Assembly: GCA_043228905.1 (NCBI GenBank)
Contig: JBHGNT010000009.1
Location: 6,448,001 to 6,512,000 of the forward strand
Origin: Azolla caroliniana
Lineage: Eukaryota > Polypodiophyta
Length of the DNA stretch: 64,000 nt
Reading direction: 5' to 3'
A program made the translations under genes and the position numbers. The notes below the pieces were generated by a model that saw only the letters and a list, made by a program, of their open reading frames with translations, had not been told where the DNA came from and ran no database searches. Of the stretch, positions 31,870-43,069 are shown piece by piece (position 1 is the stretch's first letter; each line of letters opens with the position of its first letter).

Positions 31870-33120
31870 GGCCTACTCCTTCGGTGGTGTCGGTCTGTAT
31901 CTCGAGGATGATTCTCCCCGGTCGCCACTTGTTGGAATTTGCCAAAACGGCTCTACTTCCACTTTTAGCATTTGGCTTTTAGGCTTTTTGGCTCCCACCG
32001 ATTTTTCCTCAGCAGAGTCTTTTGTGTCGTCCCGACTCTTCTTTCGTCCAGCGAATGGATTTGATAGTGTTGGCCCTATGTAGGGTTTGAGTGGGAACTC
32101 ATTCACCCATTTCGGTACCTCGTCTCCAGCTAATGTGCCCAACTGATATGTAGCGTTAAATTCGTCGATTATCCAAATGAATACGGTCCAGTCCACCAAA
32201 ACCTTAATTTCCTCGGCATTAAACCCATCCAAGTATGGAATACTAACACTACTTTGTCGATTCTGAACAATTTCTTGTTACCCTTTCGATGCCGATCCAC
32301 AAATGCCTTTCATTGACACTGGCTTTCACGTAGTTGCCATATGCTTTTTAATCGGTCTTCCTCTAGCACCAACAATTTCTCCAATCGGCGTTGTTCCGAC
32401 TCCTCGCATTGTCGCCCGTAGACCTGTACCCAGAGACTCTGGATTTGAAACTCTATCAGCATTACTGCGTCCAATTCGAACGTCATCCGGAACAGGATCG
32501 ACTGGATATTTGTCTTATAAGTGGTCCCGTATGCCCACAACGCAGTCTGTAGCTAGTGTTTTATTTGTCGATTCCACTCGTCCGTTAGCCTATGGATAAT
32601 ATGAAGTGTTCTTCTCGTGTATGATGGCATAATATAGCCTCGGGCCTTCCACAACATGGTTAGTAAAAAGTTCTGCCTTGATCGTTGATTAGCTCAATCA
32701 AGCATTTCAACCAGCACCAAATGTTTTCATACAAGAACTTTGTTGTGGAAACTACCATGTTATCCCAGAGCGCTTTTGCCTCTACCCACTTCATACACTA
32801 ATCGTTGGCGACAATTATATACTTGTTCCCTGTTCTGGTTGCTTCCAGTTTGAATGGCCCGACGAAGTCTATTCCCCACTTATGGAATGCCTCTAATGGT
32901 AGGATCCATTGATGCAACATCCTTGCCTGAGATGTCTGTTGACCCATCCACTAACAGAAATCACACTCTTGACAGTGCTTTACAACGTCCTTCTACGTCG
33001 TTGGCCACCAAAGCCCACTTTGCCAAAACTTCTGAGCTGTGACATTCCCTGCGTAGTGTCGACCGGTTACTCCGGAATGTTCTTCCCTTCGTACTGCCGA
33101 CATCTTGTCACTCCAAAAGA
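31870..33120 (-). pseudogene. Integrase region of another Ty3/gypsy lineage
   Basis: Minus strand, read from 33120 leftwards: GHYAGNVTAQKFWQSGLWWP and CQECDF (zinc-binding region), KWGIDFVGPFKLEATRTGNK (first catalytic D), INDQGRTF (second D), GTTYKTNIQSILFRM, EEDRLKSIWQLRE, then the C-terminal DEFNATYQLGTLAGDEVPKW around 32160. The style differs from the G family. Multiple stops; no LTRs identified. G5 abuts it on the right. Confidence 0.7.
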
Positions 33121-33133
33121 GTGAACCACCTCC

Positions 33134-33782
33134 ATGCCTAGGGCAAGATTTGAACCTTTTACCTCCATGTTAATAATTTGTAGCTTAACCATTATACTAA
33201 CACATCATAAGTAGATATTCCACATACAAAGGTTATTTCACGGATATTTTTTAGGAAAAGCTACTTTTACACGTAGAGTGCATAAAACTTTAGTTAAAAG
33301 AAAACACATGATCGAGAAAACTATTCATGCACATCTCACGTGCATAAACACTATTATTAGAAGAAAAAGCATAACAGGAAAAGCTATTCATGCACATCTA
33401 GTGTGCATGAACACTTTAGAAAAAGCATGATGTTTACCATGTGGTAGACGATACTTAGTCTCTCCAATCACTATAAAAAGGTGGGGAGCAAATTGTAATG
33501 GATTGTTGTCGATTTGGGGTTCTAAATATTCATCAAATTGCCTATATTTGGGTGATTCCCAATTTTCGATTTAGCTTTTCTAATCTAATCCAATTTACTA
33601 TTAGAATTCTAAGGGTTGAATAATATAATACAATACACTTGTAGGATTTACAAGGTTTCTATATCTCTTTCTTATAATCTATTTATATTCTTATCTGCCT
33701 TAAAATTCTCCTCCTCCTAGTCCAAAACCCTAATGGTTCCCACCCGACTCACTCAAATGATCTAGCGCCGAAAGGCACGACA
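33134..33782 (+). repeat. 5' LTR of G5 (LTR type B), left end missing
   Basis: Matches 51535-52149 along its length, ending GAAAGGCACGACA. About the first 95 bp of the LTR are missing at the junction with the integrase debris. A gag leader with TGGTGAACCC follows at 33787. Confidence 0.8.
33142..33206 (-). other. tRNA-like module, antisense, G5 5' LTR
   Basis: Minus strand GTGTTAGTATAATGGTTAAG (A-box-like) and AAAGGTTCAAATCTTGCC (B-box-like), about 40 bases apart. It sits near the LTR 5' end, antisense to the element. Confidence 0.6.
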
Positions 33783-33820
33783 CATTTGGTGAACCCAACG
33801 TGAAAACGTGTCGCAAGGAG

Positions 33821-34189
33821 ATGGAGAATCAACAAGAGGCTAGCAACATGATAACGATGTTTGAGCGGATGCTACAAGAACAATGCGCGATGTCAGAGAT
33901 TGCGGCGACAATGGAACGGCTTGTTCAACGAAACGAGCAATTCAACGGGAATGATGTGTCACGTTATTTGCAGGACTACAAGGCAGAGATGTTGCGGTGC
34001 GGAATACTGGAAGGATTGCAAGTGACATCCTTTAATCGAGTGCCTACTGATGGGCTTCAAGGCAATATCCACGGGATATGACAACAAAATCCGACGTGGG
34101 TTTTGAAGAAGTGTTGAACACCATGTTTGCTATCGAGGACTCCTCCAAGGCAACACAGAGAGGATTCAAAGATTGGGTGGAAACACCGA
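33821..34189 (+). pseudogene. G5 gag N-terminal part
   Basis: ATG at 33821, opening MENQQEASNMITMFERMLQE, with the conserved FNGNDVSRYLQDYKAEM region that corresponds to FNGKDATSYVEAY in G1. A stop at about 34079 and a frame change precede the final KDWVETP, where G4 inserted. Gag continues at 43637. Confidence 0.75.
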
Positions 34190-34929
34190 CGTCGTGGAGA
34201 AAACCGGCCTTAGGCGGAATCAGTGTAAAAGGTGCATGAACCGGCCCTTATGCGCGAACACAAGTATTGATAAGGTGTACATAATTAGAAATAGGTCGGC
34301 TGATGTCAATATACTAGGTAGTACACATTTATTAGCTTGGAAATCGGTGCTTATCTCTGTCCGAAGGGACAGAGAATAAAGATGATGTATTCAGGATGTG
34401 ATGGCCCTCCCCGGCGGCCTATAAAAGAGAGGGGAGAAGGTTGAAACAGGTATCGCATTTTGGTGAGGACAGAGCATTATCAGACTGGGGACCGAGCTTT
34501 CTCCTCCTTTATCGTTGTTCTCTATAGGTTTCTGGAAGGGTTGCCCCTTCTTAGAGGAAAGCCCGAGTGCTTCCGGCAAAGGCTCCATTGTGTGCGTGCA
34601 AGTGTGTGTGTGCGTTGGGTCTGTTACCGGTGTGCCGGTTGTAATCTCACGGGTGTTGTAACCCTTTATAGTTGGAATTAATAATCCAGGTCATTTTCTC
34701 TCTGTGTTTCTACGTGCTTTCCCTTTTCACTGTCTGGTGTGGGTGCATCTCTGTTCATTCTATACATGCGGTCGAGATCCATTTGGCTGGTAAGCACTAC
34801 TTGCCAGAAGTCGGTGTCCACCGGTTCGACGCTTGCGCTCTCCTCTCTCCCCTTGTTTCTTGCACTCCTCGGTCCAAGGCCTCCGTGGTCCCGCCTTAGT
34901 TTCCTACGTGAGAGCGTAACAACACGACA
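34190..34929 (+). repeat. 5' LTR of G4 (LTR type A)
   Basis: 740 bp, CGTCGTGG (degraded TGTCGTGG) to AACACGACA, with TATAAAAG at 34420-34427. The same LTR is found split at 40603-40765 plus 43070-43636. The degenerate primer site TTTTGTGAACCCGATGTG follows. Confidence 0.8.
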
Positions 34930-34974
34930 TATTTTGTGAACCCGATGTGAAACAAGGCGGCAAAGGAGTCGAAG

Positions 34975-36120
34975 ATGAGGGCATCAGAGCTTACCGAAGC
35001 CATGGCAACAGCCGTTGATCAGATAGTAAGTGCTCGGGAGCGCACAAGTGCCCTCGACAGGGCCATCGAAGTGATTGTCGGCACAATAGGCCGGTTCGGT
35101 GGGAAGAACGCCATGAGCTATTTAGAGGCCTACCGAGCCGAGATGGTCATGAGGGACATCGCAGAGGACAAGAGACTGGCCGGATTCCCTTGGGTGGCGA
35201 CACCAGGCATCCACGCAAAGGTGCTCTAGGTACAAGCTGGGTGCCGGATGTGGGGAGAATTCAAAGTACAGGCTCGATGATGTGCTTTGGTTTTCTAAGC
35301 GGGACTTCATGGAGTGGGTGGAGACCCCCGGAAAGGGGAGGAACGCGTTGGCACTCCTCTAAGAGTTTGAGGAACGCTTCACGCGGCTCTCAACACTGGA
35401 AAAGACCGTGCTAGACCCGAGCCCTGTCCTGTTGTTCGTCAAAGCGGTGGACGTGCGGGATCAGGATCAAGTGGGTCTTCTGCTGGAGACAGATGATGGG
35501 CTAATGGCCAACTGGGTCGTCGTTAAAAGAGTTTGTAGTCGTTTCGACAAGGAAGTACGAGGAACCTTCGACGCAACAAAAGGAGGGAACCCGGGATTGG
35601 CTTGAGACGGGCTCGACCTCGACCGGTAGGGTCAAGGGCCCATCCGAAGGAGTGGCTCTGGAAGAGCTAACGCAGATGGTGCGCGATCGCGCAGGCCCGG
35701 AGAGACAGCGGCGAACCGTCTCACGACCAGAGGCCTCCGGCAAGGCAGCGGTGCATGTGGTGTGACGCGGTCGGTCACATCTGGAAGGAGTGCACAGACT
35801 TTGCAGAAGCATTCAGAACTAATGTTGTGTACCTGTGGAATGAGAGGGTGCACCCTAGCGAGACCTAGAAAGCCTTGGAGTTGAATATCGAGCGTTGCTA
35901 ATGGAAGAAGCCGTGACGCAACACGTTAAAGCCATTCACTACTCGGCATAAGCCGGAATCCAGGTAGGAGGTGACGACGGCAGCAAAGGGTGCTACGAGG
36001 CCTCTCCGGAGTAAGACTGAGGATGGAGGAAGCGAACCGCATGGAGAAGCAGATCCGGGAGGTTAGCGGATGGGACGACCCGGTCAAGGAGAAGACCGGT
36101 TTCGTAGAAGCCGCGTGCTA
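34975..36120 (+). pseudogene. G4 gag
   Basis: ATG at 34975 opens MRASELTEAMATAVDQIVSA, with RFGGKNAMSYLEAYRAEM and TPGIHAKVL; a stop (TAG) follows at 35227 and the reading continues in other frames. The knuckle near 35755 reads CMWCDAVGHIWKEC, an intact CX2CX4HX4C. Frame changes are frequent after 35230. Confidence 0.75.
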
Positions 36121-36130
36121 GAACTATGAG

Positions 36131-36960
36131 GTTCTGGTGGAGGACATGAGAGCAGGGAAGGCCGGGGGAGCCGGACCTTCGAAACGATACGAGACGCGGA
36201 GCGGATTGGGGAAGAACGATTCTGATAGTTCCGGTCCACAAGATCGGATGAAGCAGGCCGGTTACCGACTGGGCACCGAGATAGAGAGGAAGACGGACTT
36301 GCGAAAGGTCCTCAAAGAACAAATCCTCGACAACAATGTGGAGATGTCGCTGAGGGAGGTGCTTGGAATTGTAGAGAAGGAGTTCCACGATTCCATTGTG
36401 GAGTTGGTGAAACGGAAACGACTCTCAACGGAGCCGGAACCGGAGAAGCCCGTGGAGGTGCGGACGACGCATCTGGAAGACATGTCCCTGGAAGACAAGT
36501 TGGCGGAAAGCCACTATTTGAGGTTGCACTGGGCTAGAGCCACTATGGAGACCCCCGTTTGGATCGGGGACGTCCAGGAGCCGGTGGTGGCATTGATAGA
36601 CCACGGGTCCGAGATCAACCTGATGTCTATGGACTTCTATAAGAAGGGAAAATGGCCGATCAACATCAAGCACAGGTGGAAGATATGTGCGGCGACGTGT
36701 GCCACGGAGGAGCTGCACGGGTCTACCCCAATGTACGTGTGAAAATCGGCGATGTCGAGATTGACCAACACTTCTTCGTGCAAGAGACATCCTTACAGTC
36801 GGTGATACTCGGCGAACCGTGTATTACGACGGCACACATGGAGAGAAAGGTGTTGGATAACGGTTCGGCGTATGCACGCGTGAAGAGCCAAGATGGGTGA
36901 CACTCTGTCCAATTTCTGATAGTGCGACCGAACCATGAGCGTAACAGGCCGAGATAGCCG
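36131..36960 (+). pseudogene. G4 protease region
   Basis: 36137-36742 stays open for 201 codons and ends in the protease: HYLRLHWARATMETPVW and VALIDHGSEINLMSMDFYKK, with the family D-H-G active site. A frameshift near 36650 moves the reading to VKIGDVEIDQHFFVQETS and ILGEPCITTAHMERKVLDNG (36700-36900), the second half of the domain. Confidence 0.75.
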
Positions 36961-36999
36961 AGGGGATTTTTAGAGAGGGCTGTGAAGGCATGGGGCCGC

Positions 37000-38560
37000 C
37001 ATAGTCCGGACACCCCAGAGGAATCCCACACGTGTACCATAGGTAGGAAATTTTACTACCGGCAAGAGGAGGAACGGTTTTAGAGAATCCTCGGGAAGCA
37101 CGGGAAGGCCTTTGCATTCTCGACGGAGGAGATCGGGTGCATAGACCCGACGATCGTTGAGCCAATGGTTATCTTCACGATACCGCACGTGCCATGGAAT
37201 CTCAAGCTGATTCTGGTACCCAGAGCTCATATCCCGAAGTTGATGGAGTTGCTGAAGCAGAAGGTGGAGATGGGCATCCTCGAGCCGTCAAGTGCCCCAT
37301 ATTTGAATCGGTGGTTTACCGTGCCAAAGAAGAACGGCACGTTGCGCTTTATTCAGGACCTGCCGCCACTCAACAAGGTGACCATTCAGAATGCAGGAAT
37401 CGGGCCGACCATTGACAAGTTCGCGGAGGCCTTCGCCGGAAGGTCGATTTATTCAATCGGGGATCTGTACTCGGGTTACGACCAATTCCAACTAGTCGTA
37501 GAGAGCAGGAACATTATGACGATGCGGACTCCTCTCGGTCTAGTGCGGATGTGTACCCTTCTGCAAGGAGGGACCAACTCGGTGGCACACATGGTGATTG
37601 CAATGAACAAAGTGTTGAGGGATTGCATCCCGGCCATCACCATGCAGTTCTTGGATGAAATCCCGATCAAAGGGTGACCAGTGGAAGATATGGACGAATC
37701 GGTTGGACTAGACGGTTGCCGGAAATTCGTTCAGGACCACATCGGCGACTGCGAGAAGGTGCTACAAAGGCTGGAGGGCGTGCGGCTCACCTTCTCAGGA
37801 GAGAAATCGGCTATCGGACTATTAAAGATCATGGTCGTTGGTCACCTGTGCGGGCCTTATGGCCGGAAACCATCCCTGGCAAAGGTAGAGGCCATCTCCG
37901 CAATGAAGGAAGACTGCAAGTCGGTTACAGAAGTCCGGAGGTTCTTGGGCGCGTGCGCATTCTACCACATCTGGATTCCGCACTATGCACACGTCGCGGA
38001 ACCACTCTACGGGTTGTTAAAGAAAGGGCACAACTTCAAGTGGAGCGGGGAACATATGGAGTCGGTCCGGAGATTGAAAGAAGTGCTTACCGTGGCACCG
38101 GCAATCCGGAAAGCGGTTTACGGTAAGGAGGTCCCGATTTACGTGACCGTAGACACGAGCCCGACCGGGATAGGATGGTTGATCAACCAAGAGGAAGAGA
38201 ATGGCAAGAGCTAAAGTACTTAGCGAGCGATATCAAGGATACGCCCAAGTTAAAGGAGAACTCTAGGGTATCGTTTCGGCGGTCAAGGTCGACAAAGACT
38301 GCTTGATCGAGACAGAGGTAATAATCGAGACAGATTGGCTACCGATCCTCGGTATGGTTTCCGGATGCGCGACGCCGGACCTGGCGATGCTCAGGTGGAT
38401 CGCGTACATTAAGTCCCTGAATCAGGAGATACGGCACATCTCCGGGAAGGACAACGCCATGGCCGACATGCTTTCGAGAGCGCGGTTTGATGACGAAAAC
38501 GGCATGGTTTCGGAGGACGAGGAAGTCGGTGTGGGCTGCTTCGAGTCGGCTTACGTGACG
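37000..38560 (+). pseudogene. G4 reverse transcriptase and RNase H
   Basis: 37165-37677 holds IPHVPWNLKLILVPRAHIPK, KKNGTLRFIQDLPPLNKVT, LYSGYDQFQLVV and QFLDEIPIKG: the second catalytic aspartate is glutamate. 37681-38214 continues with the thumb (GPYGRKPSLAKVEA) and RNase H start (VTVDTSPTGIGWLINQEEEN). 38303-38560 has METDWLP-like ETDWLPILGMVSGCATPDLA and ADMLSRARFDDE. One stop (37675) and one frame break near 38214 separate the parts. Confidence 0.82.
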
Positions 38561-39890
38561 ACGACGGAAGGGAGCACTCCAGCGCTTAATGAGTTTGATG
38601 AGGGCGAGTACGACGGGGAGTGGCTCCGGATTGGCAGGTTCCTAAAACCACCGACGCCAGACGTAGCGTGGACAAGAGAAAAGGCTAACCGGATCAAGAA
38701 TAAAGCGTATCGGTTCTTCCTACAGGACGGAAGCATATGGAAATACCCAAAGAAGCGAGGCGGCATCCCACTCCGGGTAGTGGTGAAGAAGGAAGAGCAG
38801 GAAGTGTTGCTAACGGCGTATCACGAGAGTCCTTGGGCCGGACATCGCGGGACGTGGGCCACATTCGAAAAGCTGAAGGAGAAGTATTAGTGGTCGGGAT
38901 TGTATCGGGACGTTCATCAATTCGTAATGACTTGTGAGTATTTCCAGATGCACTCCGCGATCCATAATCGAGACGAGCTACACCCTACCTACCCGTCAAC
39001 AGTCCACTTCAAATGGATGGTGGACTTAGTGACGATGCCTATGGGGGTAGGGCAGATGCAGTACCTGGTGTCAGTGCGAGAGGACTTAACGAATCAAGTG
39101 GAGGGTTGCGCATTGCCGAACAAGACGACCGTAGTCGTGTGCCGGTTCCTAATTGAGGAGGTGGTGTGCCGATCCGGGTGCGTAGGAAAGATCATGGCTG
39201 ACCGGGGGGAGCTGGATGCGCAGAAAGCCGACGAGTTCTTCAGCCAGCTAGGGGTTAAGCTTTCCCTCACTACGGCATACAATCTGGAGGCGAATGGGAA
39301 GGTAGAGCACGGGCACAAGCCGATTGTGAAGGCGTTAGTATGGGCATGCGAAGGGCAAGTCGGGAATTGACCGTGGCTTCTACCTTACGCATTGTGGGCA
39401 GACCGAACTACACATAGTTTGGTAACCGGGTTCATGCCGACAGAGCTGATGTATGCGCAGAAGCCGATCATGCCAATGGAGCGGACGACTTCCTCGTGGA
39501 CGGCAATAGATTGGAGAGACGAGATGAGCCAGGAAGAGCTGTTGGCGGCGCGGATTCGACAACGCGAGCGAAGACCGGAGGACGTGGGGGGGGCGAAGGC
39601 GAAGTTGCACGTGACAAGGACAAAGAACAAGGGCTGGTTCGACCGAATGCACCGGCTACGACCAAAGAAGATCGAAGAAGGCGACTGGGTGCTAGTGTAC
39701 GACAACAGCCTCGACAACCAGCACAAGGGGCTACAGAAGTTCGCGAGGAGGTAGTTCGGGCCCTACGCCATAACAAGCACAAACGACAACTGCACTTACC
39801 ATCTCGTAGAGCTTCAAGGCCTTCAAGATGCGACACGAAGGCGAACTAGACCCGGCAAGTGCAGGCCACGACAACGACTAGGCCGAAGCA
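38561..39890 (+). pseudogene. G4 integrase and tail
   Basis: HESPWAGHRGTWATFEKLKE with a TAG for the following tryptophan (38888), then TCEYFQMH, in which one zinc-binding cysteine is phenylalanine. The core shows VDLVTMPMGVGQ, MADRGELDAQ and NGKVEHGH. The tail at 39392-39754 reads MPTELMYAQKPIMPMERTTS and KKIEEGDWVLVYDNSLDNQH. The polypurine tract GGTTTGGTGGTGGTGG lies at 39975-39990. Confidence 0.78.
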
Positions 39891-40073
39891 AACAGCGATC
39901 CGGAGAGCGAAGGGTGAGCGCGGGCCGGTCTTCTCTGGCAAAGGAGCTAATCTTACACATACCGGTGGATGCACGGTTTGGTGGTGGTGGATGTCGTGGA
40001 CAAAAATGACATTAAGCGGAATCAGTGTAAAAGGTGCATGAACTGGTCCTTATGCGCGGGCACAAGTATTGAT

Positions 40074-40765
40074 AAGGTTTCTATATCTCTTTCTTATAAT
40101 CTATTTATATTCTTATCTGCCTTAAAATTCTCCTCTTCCTAGTCCAAAACCCTAATGGTTCCCACCCGACTCACTCAAATGATCTAGCGCCGAAAGGCAC
40201 AGCACATTTGGTGAACCCAACATGAAAACGGGTCGCAAGGAGATGGAGAATCAACAAGAGGCTAGCAACATGATAACGATGTTTGAGCGGATGCTACAAG
40301 AACAACACGCGATGTCAGAGATTGTGGTGACACTGGAGCGGCTTGTTCAACGGAACGGGCAATTCAACGGAAATGATGTGTCACGTTATTTGCGGGACTA
40401 CAAGGCGGAGATGCTATGGTGCAGAATACTGGAAGGATTGCAAGTGACATCCTTTAATCGAGTGCCTATTGATGGGCTTATCCACGGGATACGACAACAA
40501 AATCCAACATGGGCTTTGAAGAAGTGTTGAAGACCATGTTTGCTATCGAGGACTCCTCCAAGGCAACACGGAGAGGATTCAAAGATTGGGTGGAAACACC
40601 GACGTCGTGGAGAAAACCGGCCTTAGGCGGAATCAGTGTAAAAGGTGCATGAACCGGCCCTTATGCACGGAAACAAGTATTGATAAGGTGTACATAATTA
40701 GGAATAGGTCGGCTGATGTAAATATACTAGGTAGTACACATTTATTAGCTAGGAAATCAATGCGT
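40074..40765 (+). repeat. Second copy of the LTR-B/gag/LTR-A chimera
   Basis: Matches 33652-34350 over about 690 bp with few differences: LTR B 3' half, primer-site motif (40209), G5-type gag start (40220-40602) and LTR A start (40603-40765). The left junction joins the first 86 bp of LTR A to the middle of LTR B at the shared bases AAGGT. Because the gag|LTR-A junction is the same in both copies, the duplication happened after G4 entered G5. Confidence 0.78.
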
Positions 40766-40885
40766 TGTCGTGAAGATTTTCAACAATGGTGTGAAAATCG
40801 CATAAAACAGACGAAATCGAGTATGATTCATATAAAACAATAATAGTGAAAATACTATTTTAAATATCTTAGTACAATAAGATGG

Positions 40886-41331
40886 TGTCATGATATGGCA
40901 AGACTCGAACCCATAACCTTATGGTATATGGGTCGAGCTCTTAATCATCACACCATCTATTGTAATTCATAGGATATTATTTTCATTTATGTTTTATTAT
41001 AAGAAAGTAATGTATATTCCAGATTTCTCTAGAACATTCTAGAAGTTTCAGGATTACTCCTGACAACACTATAAAAGAAGGCACTAGGCATTATGTTGAA
41101 CCAAATTGGTTCAACGCCAGTCTTAAGCCTCTTAGCCATTTTGTACTTATCCTTCACATAATATATTGGTTGTTATCATCATCTCTCTCTCTCTCTCATC
41201 CTCATTATCTCTCTTTTCGCTTCTCTCTTTCTCTCTCTCTCGGGAGTCTTACGCAGTCCCGTCCTCTTAGTACTAATAGTACTGCTCTTCTTTAGTACTA
41301 ATTCCATCTCTGCTTAGTACTATTCCTGACA
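40886..41331 (+). repeat. Solo LTR of the chromovirus family
   Basis: 446 bp from TGTCATGATATGG to TATTCCTGACA, matching the reverse complement of the LTRs at 6385 and 11698, flanked by the 5-bp duplication GATGG (40881-40885 and 41332-41336). A solo LTR forms when the two LTRs of an element recombine. It keeps the TATAAAAG box, the palindrome (41096-41113) and the tRNA-like module. Confidence 0.92.
40896..40957 (-). other. tRNA-like module, antisense, solo chromovirus LTR
   Basis: The same module as at 6799, again antisense and ten bases from the LTR 5' end; the A-box part reads TGTGATGATTAAGAGC here. Confidence 0.55.
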
Positions 41332-42019
41332 GATGGAGGTCTGCAAGAGCTTTAAAATGCACCTTACTACATAAGAAACAAGTTCGAGCACTTAGCCACA
41401 TCCAGTGATTTTGCTACATATGTCCATCTAGACAAAAGTAGCTCAAGTCCAACTATTTCTTATGTGCTCTTAACACATAGATGAATTATGATGGATCTCA
41501 ATGTGCTTATATAGCTGGGCCTAAAATTTTCCTTTCAATGTGGGATATTTAATAGTTTTATTTTTCTCTTTGCCTTTGCAAACTTCCTACCCACATAACT
41601 TGAGACTTAGATGTTTGTTTCTTATGTAGTAAGGTGCATTCGAAAGCTCTTGCAGACCTTCATCTTATTGTACTAAGATATTAAACATATTTTAAATAGT
41701 ATTTTCTACTTAATTATGTCGTGAAGATCCGTCACTACGCACGGATCGTGAGGCGGAACCATCGGGGTTCTGGACCGGAAGGACTCGAAGTTTGCACAAG
41801 CTTTAGCGAGAAAGGATTTAAGATAGATTGATAGAGACAGAGATTGAGATAAGATAGAACGCTTGATTTAAGAATGAGAGAACAAGGTATTCATCAAAAG
41901 GATCATGAATTTTCTTCTTAATATTAATTTTGATTTAAAGTACAAAGCTCTTGATAAGAATTTTACATTTCTTTTCCCCCTTAGATCTTTTTCATCCCCT
42001 CTTTTATATGCATCAAGGA

Positions 42020-42230
42020 ACTCCGTAATGTTCCTTCCGTCAAATTGACCCTCAAGCTCAACGACACGGTCGACAGCCTTTCCCACACTTGCATCGTTGT
42101 CTCGAGATCTCATCATTTGTTCGAGGATCAACATCATCCTTTCGAACTCTCTCGCTAGATTGCTTGAGGACGCCATCTCCAAGTATCGATCGATCCTCGA
42201 TTTGATCCTTCTTGCCGCCTCTTTCACGTC
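42020..42230 (-). pseudogene. Type-2 element gag fragment fused to LTR
   Basis: Minus strand: primer-site-like TGGTGAATCGACGTG (42238-42224), then gag with MASSSNLAREFERMMLILEQ and EGQFDGRNITEFLDAYK, which aligns with FNGNDVSRYLQDYK of G5. At GATGCATATAAAAG the reading enters LTR sequence; the LTR has CATCTATAAAAG at the same place, so gag and LTR appear joined at a shared TATAAAAG. The open frame into the LTR is an artefact of that join. Confidence 0.6.
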
Positions 42231-42540
42231 GATTCACCACTTAATTATGTCGTGAAGATCCGTCACTATGTGCGGATCATGAGGTAGAATCACCGGGGTT
42301 CTGGACCGGAAGGACTCGAAGTACGCACAAGCTTTAGCGAGAAAGTATTTAAGATGGGTTGAGAGAGAGAGAAATTGACATTAAACACTTAACTTTAAAT
42401 TGAGAAATTGCATCCGGCAACTGGCGGTAACCAGCGACATCTGGCGACGGAGCCGGCGAACCAGCGTCATCCGGCGTCCGACGACTGGATAGATATATAA
42501 ATAAATAAATATATGTATACACATATATATATACACATGG

Positions 42541-42610
42541 AGTGCAAGTGTGGATTTAAACCTTGCACCTCCAAGTTGAGAGTCTATAGGTTTACCACTA
42601 AGCCAAGACA
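42541..42610 (-). other. tRNA-like module, type-2 LTR
   Basis: Minus strand TGTCTTGGCTTAGTGGTAAA, a near-perfect A box (TGGCNNAGTGG), and AAGGTTTAAATCC (B-box-like) about 40 bases on. Located upstream of the plus-strand LTR end at 43069, antisense to it. Confidence 0.6.
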
Positions 42611-43069
42611 TTTTCTAGAAATAATATTTTTGTCATTGTAACTTTACATGTAAATTCTCACACATGAGATCTAAAATGAGTGACGTGGTTATCATGCACC
42701 ACATGTAATACATGAGCGCCAAATGGCAAACATGCATTTTATGCATGTCTTGAACCCTCAAATGCATGAGGGCATCTATAAAAGAGGGGATGAAAAATAT
42801 CAAAGGGGGAAAAGAAATGTAAAATTCTTATCAAGAGCTTTGTACTTTAAATCAAAATTAATATTAAGAAGAAAATTTGTGATCCTTTTGATGATATACC
42901 TTGTTCTCTCAATCTTAAATCAAGCGTTCTATCTTATCTCAATCTCTCTCTTTGTCAATCTATCTTAAATCCTTTCTTGCTAAAGCTTGTGCAAACTTCG
43001 AGTCCTTCCGGTCCAGACCCCCGGTGGTTCCGCCTCACGATCCGCGCGTAGTGAAGGATCTTCACGACA

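Larger units (their letters stand above)
34190..40077 (+). mobile_element. Ty3/gypsy element G4 nested in G5
   Basis: 5' LTR 34190-34929 (type A), internal region 34930-39991 with gag to integrase, and the first 86 bp of the 3' LTR (39992-40077) before a recombination junction. The left flank CCGA (34186-34189) corresponds to CCGG at 43637, where G5 gag resumes. The internal region contains many stops. Confidence 0.8.
40766..43069. mobile_element. Rearranged type-2 LTR cluster with inverted copies
   Basis: Begins TGTCGTGAAGATTTTC and ends GGATCTTCACGACA, inserted into LTR A (flanks GCGT and GTGT). It contains: a + LTR start (40766-40885, 41332-41400) interrupted by a solo chromovirus LTR; an inverted LTR start (about 41480-41716); an inverted LTR 3' end (41717-42020); an inverted gag piece (42020-42230) with its primer site; another inverted LTR end (42248-42410); and a + LTR 3' end (about 42720-43069). 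The two outermost LTR ends at 42248 and 43069 are inverted repeats of each other. Confidence 0.6.

Noticed and set aside
39380-39850. Several open frames of 90-122 codons on both strands
   Set aside because: Shadows of the GC-rich G4 integrase tail; only one frame carries the conserved residues.
42541-42610. Functional tRNA gene near 42.5 kb
   Set aside because: Good A box, but the stems do not close and it lies in LTR sequence.
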